Positions 47,036-59,336 of a stretch of DNA of 64,000 bases are shown one piece after another (positions within the stretch are counted from its first letter, which is position 1; the number at the start of each line of letters is the position of its first letter). The notes beneath the pieces are model-generated. The model saw only the letters and a program-made list of their open reading frames with translations. It was not told the origin of the DNA and did no database searches. This stretch comes from Allacma fusca (taxonomy: Eukaryota > Arthropoda > Collembola > Symphypleona > Sminthuridae): assembly GCA_947179485.1 (NCBI GenBank), contig OX359246.1, forward strand, positions 37,427,632 to 37,491,631, given 5' to 3'. The translations under genes were made by a program, and so were the position numbers.

Positions 47036-47510
47036 CGCAACACTCACTTTCTATTGGTACTAAGTTCATGGTTCCTACAAATCAATCCTTACTTCCTAAT
47101 GACATTTTTATTGGATATAAAGATCAAATGTATGGATGTTAAGGCTTGTAATTAAACAATAGTGAGCAAATAATTTCAGCAATATAAATTATGAGAATTT
47201 ATCTGACATTAAATATAAAAACTTATTGCAATAAGTACCTTCAATTCCATTTGCTTTTTCCTAATAGGCATCCCACACTTATGTGTACAAAGGTCAGTCA
47301 TTACAATACTCCTCTTATCAAATTCTTCAGTGATGTAACCGAGTAGTATTTAGAGACTAGTTTTTCTCACTACCAGTCTTAATTTAATCCAAATTTGATG
47401 ATTTATGTCTAATGTTTATAATAATTATGATTGCCGTTTTTAAGTTATAATCTAAAATTGCGTAATATTGCGAGCTTCCAGTATGCTGCAAGCATTTGGT
47501 ATACGTATAG

Positions 47511-47591
47511 CCGAGAAGCACATCGAGCTGAACGAGCTGAAAAAGATCTCATGCCTTCTGCGACAGAGTTTCAGCCCGCTGTGCTTCTCGG
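47511..47591. other. Hairpin-forming sequence (miRNA-precursor-like)
   Basis: CCGAGAAGCACA at the left pairs with TGTGCTTCTCGG at the right. After two mismatches with two pairs between them, GCTGAA pairs with TTCAGC. The stem is about 22 bp with a ~35-nt loop, the size range of a small-RNA precursor. No homologue is recognised and either strand could be the template. Confidence 0.35.
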
Positions 47592-47599
47592 ATTGCTCT

Positions 47600-48425
47600 A
47601 TGTACTACTGACTTGCTTGGCTATGTAGTGAAATAATATAGTGTATAGAGGCTTTCTATATAGTGAAATGAGCCACGAAGGTTTGAATTGTAAAGAAAAT
47701 ACCGCAAATGTTTAAACCAACGGACAGGTCGAGCTCAATACTAAGAAAGGGTGAGAAGTACTGAACTAGGCCAAGAATAGTCTTTTTTCTTTTGACATAT
47801 TATTCAGATTAATTGAGGACCCCATTCAGGTGGCGCTCATTCTATGCATTTAGAGCTGTTCAAAATGAAGGTATTTAAAATACTGTTTGAATTTTGTAGC
47901 TTCATTTCATACTGTATGAATTATATTAAATATTTTATATTGAACGAAAATTATTATATGCAAAAAAACCTTTAGAAAAAACAACGTACTTTCAAAATGT
48001 TTTTAAAGTTCGTGAAGCGGAAAAATTACCTATATATGCACTCACCACCCTACCGGCAAATGAATATTAATATAATAATCACAAAATGTAGTACAGACAT
48101 TTACATGTCCAAGCAAACTCTGTACTACTCTATAGAAATGCTAAATTTCTCAGGACCATTCGCTACTAAGAAGATACACGGCAAAATAGTTACGTTACTG
48201 ACGTCTCATTCAATAGTCAAACAAAACATACAGTGAATTGTACTGCGCAGTTACATTTTTTAACTGTTTTCTGCGTAGTTTCTATTTGCCAGTTTTAGCT
48301 CGTATTTACTGGTTTTGGTAAATATACTGCGAATATTTCAAAGCTCGTGTTATATTTGATATGAAGTGATACGTGTTGGTTGGCTTTTGGAAGGACTTTG
48401 CTGTTATTCTCAGCATTAGATAAGC
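47600..48425. other. Gene-free interval before the transposase-fusion gene
   Basis: No coding region is supported. The part just before 48426 should contain that gene's promoter, but I see no clear TATA/initiator pair. Confidence 0.35.
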
Positions 48426-51400
48426 ATGGGAAAGGTAATTTTTCAAAATATTTAGCTACTTGATTTTTTAAAAGAAGTTAATTTATTGGCATCCACAGAT
48501 CTCGGTACTGGTTTTGCTGATTGTCTTGGTTACACATTCTTCACAAAATGGCCAAAATGAAAGGTTTCGGCACACTCCGTGCAAAATTCTTTTAAGTGAA
48601 GTTAAACTTCTGAATGAAGATTCGGATTTTATAGAGCTTGGAAAATTTTGTCCTAGTCCTGGTAAAAGTAATACGTTCTCTAGATTGGATGGCTACTACA
48701 TTTTAGTAATGACTGGATCGAATGAACTCACCGTCCAGGCCTCAATTAGTTTAGATGAAAGATCACTAAGCCCTTCAGACGAACAAGGTATACTTACCTG
48801 TGTAATTAAAATAATCATGGGCAAGATCTCTTACCCCAGATATCCGATTAAAATTAGCTTTTTGGTTGTTTCCTAAGTTCCAAATAAACGAGGCAAAAAA
48901 CGACCACATATACAGATTTCCCAAAACTCTGACCCACAAAGTGAAGAGATTGGACGAAGAACCAGCTTTGACAAATCAGTACCGCTGGGTCGGACCATAT
49001 CTGCTGGAGCTGTGCCCTTGGAACGATTGCCTCGTTCTTATTTCAATAATGAAGACGTTGCAATCACCAAAGAAGTTGCAATTCCACAATATGATTTAAA
49101 CATTACGTACGGAAGACCAAAACGAAGTAATCGTAATATATATTACAACCCTGTGAATTTTCTGTCCGAAATAATCTCTCAAGTTCGTCCACTTTACTCT
49201 AACGAAATTGTTGTAATTTGCTTATTGTTCTTCAAACAAAGCGGAAGGAAGCAAAAAAATGTCGAACATTTTCCAAAGGGAAAAGTTATTACTGAGGCAG
49301 ACATTGTCAGTATTAAAAGTAAGCTACGAGATGTGGTGCTTGTTGGGAAAATTGTTCAATTCGGAGTGAAAGACGTCATTAATAGGATTCAAGACGGTTT
49401 AGCGGATAAATTAATCGGCCCTATTTCAAACAGAGAAGACGAGTCTGGTTTTAGCATTAGTAAATGTGACCGATTGCCAGATATGTTTTACTTTCGTTCA
49501 TACCAATACACTACACCTACACCTGGAAAACCAAACTTATGCAAAGATGACGAAAACGAACCTGAAAAATACCCTTTCGGATTTGGTGGACAGACTATAC
49601 ACAGTCATGGTCAAAAACTGGTTGTCAATGTTCTGTGGGCGCTAAAAAATAAAGAAATATTAGGATCACAAAACATTAATCCTACAAAGGCAGCATCCGC
49701 ACTACTAAATCTTAGTGAAGAGACAATCAAAAAATTTCAGAAAAATTATGACACAAATTCTATTGGTGCCCCACCAAAACAAAGGAATGTGGTGAAACCA
49801 ATAAGGGATAATATTGATGCCACCAAGCAGCGGATTATTTACGAGGTTCTTGTTTCTTACTACAAACAAAATCAGATTCCGAAACTAAATGTTGTCCGTG
49901 AGAAGTTTGTGGAACAAGTCAGGACTCAGGAATTGCAAGCACCGCAAGCGGATTTACCAAACCAGTTATTTAACTGTGGTAAAAATACCTTCAGAAAAAT
50001 TCTTTACAGCCTTGGTTACAAGTATGGTAAAATCAATAAAAGAGATGCAGTATTATTTGATTCTCGGATTGTAACATGGCGCGGAAAGTATCTAAAGGCT
50101 ATTCGGGATAACGACGCACTTGGAGCAGACAAGCTTCCAGTCATATACACAGATGAAACCTGGTGAGAATTTAGCATATCAGTGTGGTAAATATAGTTTT
50201 TTTTTCATATGGATCTTTAATTGTAACAGGTTCGATATTTTCTCAAGACAGTCAAGTGGTTGGATACCAAGATGCGCTAAAACCGTACAGCAAAGAAAGG
50301 ATTTCACATTTTCTTCGCACAAAGCATCACGTGGTCCTCGTTTAATAATAATGCACGCGGGTAATAAATAGCGCATGTAAATAGCTTTACGGAACAAATA
50401 ATATATACCTGTTTCTCTTCCAATTGACAAATCCCACAGAAAATTGAAAAACTATTTTGAATGATGGAAAATGAAATGATTTTGCCAGGTGGTGAAAACG
50501 GGTTTGTCGAGGGCACAATGGAAGTTTATGCTGTAAGTAAGAAGGACGTATCCGGTGATTACCACGATAATGTCAACAGTGAGAGCTACATGATTTGGTT
50601 CCAAAAACTCTTAAGTGCACTCGAGACGAAGGGTCCCCACATTATCGTCATAGATAATGCCCCATGTAAGTACTAAGGTATAATCTGCAATTCCTCTATA
50701 ATATTATAAATGCTAAACATACCCGAATGTAGACCATTCAGTCAGCACTGCACCACCGCTCAACAGCCGGAAACAAGTTTTAGTGGACTGGCTATTAAAG
50801 AAAAAGGCAGATGGGAAGAATATACCTGATCTATCATCGTTACGAAAATTTGAGGTGGAAGATCTTGTGAGACAATTAAAATCAGAAGAGCCCAATTACC
50901 GCGTGGATGACCTGGCAAAGCAAAGAGGTCATAAGGTGAGAAGTATTTGGAGCTTTGAACAACTTCGGGTTTAACCAATTTAACTTAAAAATTGTTATGA
51001 TAGATATTAAGAACTCCTCCGTATAACTGCCAACTGAATCCTATAGGTATGTTCTGCTGTTAATCGCCAATATTGATTAATTACAAGGATTTAAAACTAA
51101 CTTATTACAAAATTCAACTTTGCAGAATTAGTTTGGTCGGACATTAAACGGTAAAATATTACCCTTAATTTTACAATTGTAGTACCATACAAGTTTTGTC
51201 ATGTTTTTCAATTTTTATAAAGAATGCTACGCGAGCAAAACGTCGATCAAAATTTAGGTGCAAATCTTTTGCGAGCAAAACATGTCTTGCAGACATATAC
51301 GGCGGACTCATGGAAGAGCCACGTCAGGCATATCAAAAAGTAAAGCAAGTGTGTATACTCAAAATAGGATAAAATTACCAGTAACAAATACTAAACTACT

Positions 51401-51664
51401 CTGTTTAATCCAGACTTGAACAAATGTACTGGGATGGAGATTTGCAATACGAACTGGCTCTGGATACCAATCCTGAAATTGAGGTACATGTGGTAAACAG
51501 TCAAGTATACTATTAAATGATCATAAGAAGTAGTTTAATATAATTCAAAAAACTTTCCCGTTCAAGCCGTTATATATTTTTATGAATTGTAGATTCCTAC
51601 TGAGATCTGTGGTGATGACGAAAATCATTCTGACAATGACGTAGACGATAGTGAGGTCCACTAA
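48426..51664 (+). CDS. Predicted 11-exon gene: secreted lamin-tail-like N-terminus joined to a DDE (IS630/Tc1-type) transposase
   Basis: Exons: 48426-48434, 48499-48787, 48878-50162, 50230-50360, 50489-50665, 50733-50935, 51004-51046, 51126-51150, 51223-51339, 51414-51483, 51593-51664. Every border is GT-AG and all phases agree, giving one open frame of 806 residues. The start looks like a signal peptide (VLVLLIVLVTHSS). Residues ~28-95 resemble a lamin-tail-like domain (ILLSEVKLL..DFIEL...LDGYYILVM). The transposase part has YTDETW (Asp 525), IIVIDNAPYHS (Asp 627) and CQLNPIELVWSDIK (Glu 713), so the DDE triad survives with 85 residues between the last two. No terminal repeats are found. It may be a host-transposase fusion, or two genes with the true start inside exon 3 (ATG 49012). 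Confidence 0.65.
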
Positions 51665-52308
51665 AGAGCTCCTTCCAAACTATGAAATTTATTAAAAATA
51701 GGTGCAATTTAAAAATTAAATCAATTTAAAAACAATGTGCAAAATATCGGTAAACACTGACTCTTTTATAGGATGTAGAAATATTCATATTTATTACGGG
51801 ATTTTTTCGGGCGGTGCCCATATCCATACAATAGTATGAAACATTAAAAGAATTAGAGAAACGTAGGTTACTCCTAATCGTACAAGTAAAGATAAATTTA
51901 AAAATAGCATGTAGAAATAATGTTCGAAGATACACAATTAGTGAATTGATTTATCAGCCAAAATACGCATTACGTGAATTTTAGTAATTGTAGATTTCTT
52001 CTATTAATTACTATTATTGTAAACCTTTATGCTGCTGATTACATTTTTGAAACATTGTTAGTTTATATTACTACATCAATCGGTTGTAACTAATATGAAC
52101 CCATTATCATTAGAAATGGCATTAACAAAATAATCCACTTTGTAAATTTGAACGATTTTGAACCTTCCAATGTACACTAATGCAGTAAAATACAATATTG
52201 CAATAGTATTAAATAATAAAAACATTATAATGAAATATTTAAATGAACCTAAAGATGAAACTTCATAATCATCAGCAAGTGTATATAATACAAAACCAAT
52301 TTAAACCA
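51665..52308. other. Interval between convergent genes
   Basis: AT-rich 3' flanks of the transposase-fusion gene (+) and the stonustoxin-like gene (-). No feature is supported. Confidence 0.4.
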
Positions 52309-54067
52309 TTATTTCGTTTCTACTGCAAACTTATTGGCCCACTTGTAAAAAAAGATTCTGTTCTTGTATTTGTCATATTTATGTAGAACAGCACCTTCGT
52401 CCAGCCTTTTAGCAAATCCTTTGCAGGAACTGTTGTAGATTTCTTGCATGTCACAGTCCACGAACACTTTAAATCCTACACGATGAACAAATACTTCAAG
52501 GTGATCAAACCATATGCTACTTTCAATTACCTTGCTCTTGGCACTTGTTACGAACACGTGAACATCTGATTTGTATTGATTTTGGATCCGGATTGCTTCT
52601 AACGTTTCTGATTTCTTTAAAAAGTATACTCCAAATTTGGAAACCCACAAATACGTATTAATTTTATCATCGTATATAGCCATGTCATGATTGATTTTCG
52701 AAAGGCTGGATGGTCCATTCAGATCTTTCGAGTAGTTGTCTTCAATCAAATTGTACATTTCTAGGGCCTGTAACGTCGAATTTCTGGAACATGTCAGCAC
52801 ACCTTTCATCTGAATTTTAAAAATCCCACATACCTGTTGAAATCTCTCAATTGAATTCTTTAACTTGTCAGGAAATCCGGTTGGGAGGATTTCGCTGTAC
52901 TGAGTTGCTTTATAATGATACCCGCGTACTTTTTGAAGCATGTCTTGCTGTTCTTGATATTGGGTTTTCATGCTGTTATGTAATTTATACAAAGTAATAT
53001 CTTCGGGACTGGCAATTTTCTCAATTTCGTGTATTATTGATTCTTTGCTCCAGACATGTCCTGATGCAGGGCCTTTCATTAATTTTTGTTTCAATTGGTC
53101 GATCTTATCTAATGAAACAGCAATGAACTTAACTGGAGACCCTTTGCCACCATTTAAATGCGTCGTCAGTTCGGGCACTTTCATCATATACTCCTCAATT
53201 TCTTCAAAAGATTTCATGGACATTTTTCCCATTGCCAAGTTCCCATAAATACTAACTTCTAGATCTTCGGTTTTGTTGAACGTCTTCTTCAATGATTGAT
53301 ACGATGTTCCCATTTCAGCTGTGATTTTTGTTGAGCTGAAAGCTGCGTCCACTGCAGCATCCGTTGTCATCCCCGCTGCGCTGCTTGTGGATCTCCATTT
53401 CATGGAAAATAAAACAGCGGTTCCCCATTCAACGCCTGTGAAAATAAATTAAAAATATGTGTACTAATGTTTAAATGCGTTCCATATTTCATCAGTAAGT
53501 TCTTACAATGATTGGCAGACTCGTGTTGATATTTGAAATAAAATAGCACCATCAAATAAAGTTCTATTCATTACCAATTATGAAATGTGTTGCCCCCAAA
53601 ACCCGTCCAATGTTAGTGTCGACGTTTTCTAGAATCTTCAGCCGGTGAATGGCAAGTAGCTCCGTCGTTATGGTTGTTTTGTACGTAAGGGTTGCATAAC
53701 TGAAATCCGTTTCCAGGTTCGTATCCGTTAGGTAGCTGAACATTCCTCCAGCTGCCACATTTCCAAACATCAATGAAGCTTGGGCACTCAGATCAATGTT
53801 TAGCGAGTCCAATTTGTCCGAAAATGAGCGAACCCTTTTGAAGTGGTAGTTCGTGATCGGATTATTAACAAATTCGGTATAGTTGGGCGGAAATTCGCCT
53901 TTGACCGCCTTCAGAAGGAAAATATTGTCAGTGACTTCGTTATACAAGTAACCTATATCAACCGCTCTATTCAGCGATTGTACTTGTAAGTATTCTGGGA
54001 CACTTTTGGAAGCAGCAAGTACTTCTCCAACCAAGAACAATAATCCTAGAAACTTTTTAAAATCCAT
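52309..54067 (-). CDS. Secreted stonustoxin/neoverrucotoxin-like (MACPF-related) protein, two exons
   Basis: Exons are 54067-53575 and 53435-52309, with a clean GT-AG intron and matching phase, giving 539 residues. The N-terminus is a signal peptide (MDFKKFLGLLFLVGEVLA). The central part follows the pattern of the N-terminal region of stonustoxin-family proteins: a GATHFIIG strand and EWGTAVLF, then a VSIYGNLAM step and LTTHLNGGKGSPVKF. These are perforin-like proteins found in fish and, as uncharacterised homologues, in many invertebrates. The C-terminal half is helical and not assigned. The gene appears intact. Its role here is unknown; secretion is predicted, and membrane activity is only a family-based possibility. 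Confidence 0.6.
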
Positions 54068-55613
54068 GACTGATTAGATCCTTAGTAGTTATCAATGTAC
54101 GCTGGTTAACAATGGTCTGAAGACTTATTTGTATGGGCTCGTGCTGAAAGTATTTGTCTCTGACTTGTAACTAAAATGTCTCAACGTCTTGTCTTAGTAA
54201 CTTAAATGCTGTCTGTTTAAATTTCCAAGATGTACGTAATTACAGCATGTGCTATCCTGAATCTTAAATTTGGAATCTTTATAAGTACTGAAAGCAACAA
54301 TTTATAAATTTATGAGCATATGTAGGGTGAAACGTTGGCCATTAAATAATGTAGTGACTCATATAGTACTCATAGTGTCATATTTTATTGTTCTTACATT
54401 CTTGAGAATACAAAAGTGTAATTACATTTATTGCCGACAACCATTCTGCTTGATATATGATTTCAATTTATTGGAATGTAAAAATATAACTTGCATTATT
54501 TTAAACTGTAAATAGATCTGACAGGTTACAATAGCTGAAATAAGAATGTCTTTATCTACCCGTGCTTTATCAATATCAATTACACTCCGTCAGTTTATTA
54601 CGATCTTTTGTGATTCTTACAAGAAACGCCTTCCTTACAAAGATAATGTCCAAACCGAATATAAGTTATAACCTATTCTGATTATTATTATCCTTAAAGC
54701 AAAAGACCTTTTATTACAAACTTTAAATTGCATGCATGCAGTTATAAGTAAACACCTCGCTATCTATGCAGACAAGTAAGCTATCTCGTGCGTATTAAAA
54801 CATTGAATGTTTGAAGTTCGTCTATGGGTCCTTCTGGTGACGAAGTCCTTGCCTGGAATAAATGACAAATATTTGGTTCGATTACTTTCATTTTTATGAA
54901 TGTCTCACGCTGAATACTAAATGCTAGATTCGCTAATTTACGTTATTGTATACCGGCTTAATTATATAGTTAATGACAAACAAGCCTTCCACACAGGTGC
55001 ATTGGATGTTTGACAGCAATGAATTTATTTTAAATGTAATAATAACGCAACAATGTGTATATCGTCGCTGATGAGGCAATATTATCTAGGTGCTGTACAA
55101 AAGCATGCACACGTATTCCACTTTGCATCTTCAGCGACGATGTACATAAAAAGTAGTTTCTTTTTTTGCCGTAATGACACAGAATAATAACAGAAAATTC
55201 CAAAAGTTATATAATCTTGACGTGAAACTGGGTTAGCTGCACGTTTTCCCCGTCTATAGAATATATAAGAAATTTGCTAATATTGAATAATAAATTGCCC
55301 TTTTGAATACATGCCGGAAATTGCTATTTGTTGTAACTTCGTTATCACATTATCTGTTGTTACGAAAGACAATATTCATTTGGAAAGTTGAAATTGCAAA
55401 ACGCTAATGCAGTAACCCCCCACCGTTGCTTCCAAATAGTGTAAACACAAATTCACAATAGAAATCACAAATTACTTGCAAATGGGACCATTTTAATACT
55501 AATCACTTCATCATTAATCACTAGAAGATTTTCTCTTCCTTCATGTTTCTGCAACACAAACGAAGTTGAAAAGCAAGAACAGTAACTAATCGTTGAGACA
55601 ATAGTGTCATACA
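54068..55613. other. Gene-free interval upstream of the stonustoxin-like gene
   Basis: The first ~150 bp should hold that gene's promoter (an AT-rich TACAAATA-like box near 54128 on the minus strand). Otherwise nothing is recognised. Confidence 0.35.
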
Positions 55614-55680
55614 GAGCTGCCTTCAGGTAAGAAATCAAGATCCGCACCTGAACCCAACCCATCTTAAACATGGGTCGGAT
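55614..55680. repeat. Truncated relative of the 36499-37362 element
   Basis: CAGAGCTGCCTTCAGGTA and the following AAATCAAGATCCGCACC match the left end of the element at 36499. The match is lost after about 50 bp. Confidence 0.7.
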
Positions 55681-55913
55681 TTTTGTAAATCTCAGCAGAA
55701 TAATTATTAACAAGCAAAAATAATTTCCCTACAAGACGTCAAATTCTTGTTGATTAAGGTTAATCAATCTAAAAATGCCTGTTTCCCCCTGTAATTCCCC
55801 AAATTTCCCTGAAACGCCAACAACTTCGAAAATCCCTACTAAAAAAATGTATCAACGAATTTTAAAAGCCCAGTTCGCAAAATAGACTCCTTTCCCTTTG
55901 AGATTTTCCCTAG

Positions 55914-56150
55914 GGCTTAAGTAGTAGTTGCAACTTACAGTTTACAAATTAATTTTAACTTCAATTCAACTAAACCTTTTCATTTGAGAAGCATAGCCAA
56001 TTCAACTTCAATAGCTGACAGTTAAAGTTGATTAATTGAAAATTTCGAATTAAATATGCGCTTTTGAAAAGCTTTGTAGTAAATTGCATGAATCCACGGG
56101 TATATTTAATAAACAAAAGATACTACACCACGCTGTTGGCAACTAAAATC
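55914..56150. repeat. Truncated, inverted relative of the 39669-40669 element
   Basis: It starts TAGGGCTTAAGTAG, then shows TTCAATTCAAC words and a core segment (AAAGCTTTG.AGTAAATTG, then AACAAAAGATACT) that matches the reverse complement of about 40295-40440. The other end is missing. Confidence 0.65.
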
Positions 56151-56539
56151 CAAATATCGTGATAGGTATCCCCCCGGTTAGCCCCAAGCTCAAGGAAGGG
56201 AGCTTATGGTTTTGAGTAGAGTTTAGAATCTTGCATTTGTGTACATCTAATCACCCTAGATACAGAATAATTTTCCTTAAAACGAATATCGATACCTGGG
56301 TAATTTATGGCGGTCGCGACATTAATTTAACTAACCTGATAACTCTCACATTGAATTGTATTTAATAACCAATCAGAATATCCAACACACATTCAAATAT
56401 AATACGCATTGAATATTCAATATGCAAGTACTGCAAAGCAGTCACAAATTTTAGAGAATTGGTTTAAAAATATATTTCAAATTGATATTTTACCTTTGAA
56501 ATTTTTTTTTGGGCATGTTTTACAGCCAACCTGGACAGT

Positions 56540-56795
56540 GGCCAGAGCCTTGTATTTTGAAATTGAAATTTGTATTTGAAATACGGGGTGGGCAAAAGTA
56601 ACAAGATATATATGTAGAAAATAAAATGAAGTTCATATATTTTCAAAATACAATATAGATTATGGTCCTGACAAAATACAAAGTACCTTAAACATTTGCA
56701 GTGATAAAAATACCAACTACAAAATACGAAATGTACTTCAAATATTATTTTAAATACAATATTTCAAAATGTTCCACACCTCTGAAAATAATGTA
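56540..56795. repeat. Possible element with TTTGAAAT words
   Basis: The left edge CAGAGCCTTGTATTTTGAAAT and the inverse right edge CAGAGGTGTGGAACATTTTGAAAT are similar, and the inside is rich in AAATACAAA words. No target duplication is seen. The surrounding interval 56151-58796 otherwise holds nothing I can name. Confidence 0.35.
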
Positions 56796-58796
56796 TTTCG
56801 ACTATTCATTTTCAGCTGAAAATTGAGCGAGCGGTTTTTCGGGTCTGATTACAAATGTACAATGGCCAACTAACTGCACCATTGGTTATTGTTAACCCTA
56901 CAATGGTCAATTCCTAACCTTAATGTCGGTAATATACGCATTTAGCTGATTATATTGTTGGCAGAAAAATATTAGAGTACTATGGTACGAAAAACTGTTT
57001 GGCAAAAAAAATTAACTTTTTGAAGGTAGGGGTACATGAAACTTGCAATTTCCCATGTTAAATGCCCTTTAAATTTTGAAGTTTTGAATTTCGAGACAAA
57101 TTGACTTCGCGCCAAATTTTTTAAAAAAACTACGGAGTTTTCAGGTGGCAGGTATGACTTAAAGTTGTAATCAGGGTATGAGTAAACTAATTTTGGTGGA
57201 ATTTTGAAAATCTGGAGGGGGCACCAAGAAATGTTTGCTTGAAAGACATGGAGCTGTTAACATCTCAAGAAATACTCACGTTAAACTTTAGAATAGTAAC
57301 TATTGTAATCGGGCAAGTCAATTTCTTAATTATATGTGCAATAAGTAACTTTCATAGTAAATCAAACAACAGCTGGATAGCATCATCTTAACAGTCACAC
57401 ACACCTCTTTGGGATGATCAAGCGGACATATCCACAAAAATTGCAAGATTTCAGGAACACAAAAGGCTTGGATTGCAACTTTCTGGCAACAGTTTTAACA
57501 ATATTTTTCCTATTCGGATTGTATTTTTATACACCTGAAAATTCTTTGCATTTACAGCTATTATGCACCCTGCACATTCTTAGTTAGACGCCAACTATTT
57601 TAGTTGACCAGCTACTATTTCGCAAGGGAGTGTACTCTAAGTAATAGAGGCATACTAAGTTTATAATTTTAATGAAAAGGTTTATAGTCTACGTTTTCAG
57701 ATGTACATAAATAATAAAAATAAATAATTATCGGTCCAAATTCATTTTGGCTGAAACGAAATTGCCCGCTGTTTAGCTATTTAATCTTAACAACACTTTT
57801 ATAAATAGTTACTATCGTAGCTAGTAGCGTTACCGCATATTCCACCCTCATCTGTCCAGTTACAGTATTTTTACTCCATGTGCAATATAACACACGCTAC
57901 ACTGCCTTGGCCACAACTTCGAGTAAGAGTATAAAATTTTACAATTCCCGTTTTATTTTGCTACTCAGAAAGGTAATGAAAATTGTAACAACTGGGTTAT
58001 TTTGAAAATGTCGGACTTGGAGTTTCTTTTTAATTTTTCTTTTAAAGATTTTGTTCCAAATGTGTTATGCTTACAAGTCAGCTATCACAGTTCGTTGAAA
58101 ATGGTTGAGATGACCCTCAAGAACAATGCTTCGAAAATTCATCTTTAGAATTAAAGACGGGGGAGTTTCTGATCTGGCCAACTGTTCATAGAGGGTCTCT
58201 GCCGGTTATAAAGATATTTCATACCGTTGAAATTGTACAAAATTTCACGAATAAGCCCAAGACGAATTTCCCCTATCAACAATTGCAGTCAGCAGAATTG
58301 GATAAGTGAAAGTGATTCAACTTATCAGTTTTTCATATCATTCTTGCTTCCTATATCCAGTAATGAATCCCCTAACATTGATTTCTGTCTCTGTGGTCCA
58401 TGCCATGTCCTATTTTGAAACAAATATAAAACTGATCTCACAAATTAAAACTTGGCTTATTCCAAAAATTTCTGACTTTGCATCTTTCTATGGTAGGAGT
58501 TTTTGAACCAGTGAGATGAAAAAAATCAGAAAAACTAAAAATAATAAAAGGGAATTGCAATTATTTACCATTGCCCCTTAAATTAACTAAAGTTCTATTA
58601 ACTCGTATCTTGGTGACTAAACACCGAACACAAGCACATGAAGCTTTAAACTTTCATCGCACACTACTCTAATTGTCTAGCTAGTTTCAACAAAATGACC
58701 CCCCAACTTGACCACAATTCCTTATTTATCACTAGCATCCTAACGATGGAATACAACATAGCACTTAAAAATTGTCACGAAAATTGTCAATTATGC

Positions 58797-59336
58797 TCAG
58801 ATTAATTTGACAAACCTGCACATTTTACGCCATTGACGTCTTTTTTCGGATTTTTTTTTCTTTTGCTTGTTTAGCTTGTAGGAAACCACTTCTTCGGGGA
58901 ATCGTAGTTGTATATCCTGGAAATTGATAAAAAGGCATACTGCGTGATTATTTTTGAAATGTTAAGCTAAACTAAATGTGTCTTATAAATTTTGAACATA
59001 CCCGATCAATCGCGTGTCTCCGCTTTTCCTTGCGGCATTGCGCTCGTTGCAGCTTTTTGCCAGATTGACGTCTACATTTGTTGTTTACTATTAACTCCTG
59101 TATTGTTTTTGGTTTTTGATAACCTGTTTCCTCATCCAATCGCCGTAATTCATCCAGAATAGCCAGTCGCCTTTTTACATCGTGGATATACCCCGCTCTT
59201 CGCATTCCTTGTTTCAGTTCCTCCTAAAACAAACATCAATATATTACAGGCATTATTAGCTTAGTTTGTTTTGGTGTTAAAAAGAGTCAATTAAATTACA
59301 CTAAAATGATGAACTCACCGGCTCGTACTCAGTCAT
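58797..59336 (-). CDS. Small basic protein gene (three exons), unrecognised
   Basis: Exons are 59336-59319 (MTEYEP), 59223-59002 and 58916-58797, with GT-AG borders and phase 0 at both junctions, giving about 119 residues. The product is highly charged and mostly helical (YIHDVKRRLAILDELRRLDEETG), with a Cys/Lys/Arg-rich middle (NKCRRQSGKKLQRAQCRKEKRRHA) and a Lys-rich tail (KQKKKKSEKRRQWRK). This suggests a nuclear or nucleic-acid-binding protein. A GTTTGT donor near the end could lead to further exons that I could not find, so the C-terminus is uncertain. Confidence 0.45.

Noticed and set aside
48426-51664. Complete active Tc1-like transposon
   Set aside because: No terminal inverted repeats or TA duplications were found, and the gene has eleven exons; better described as a transposase-derived gene.
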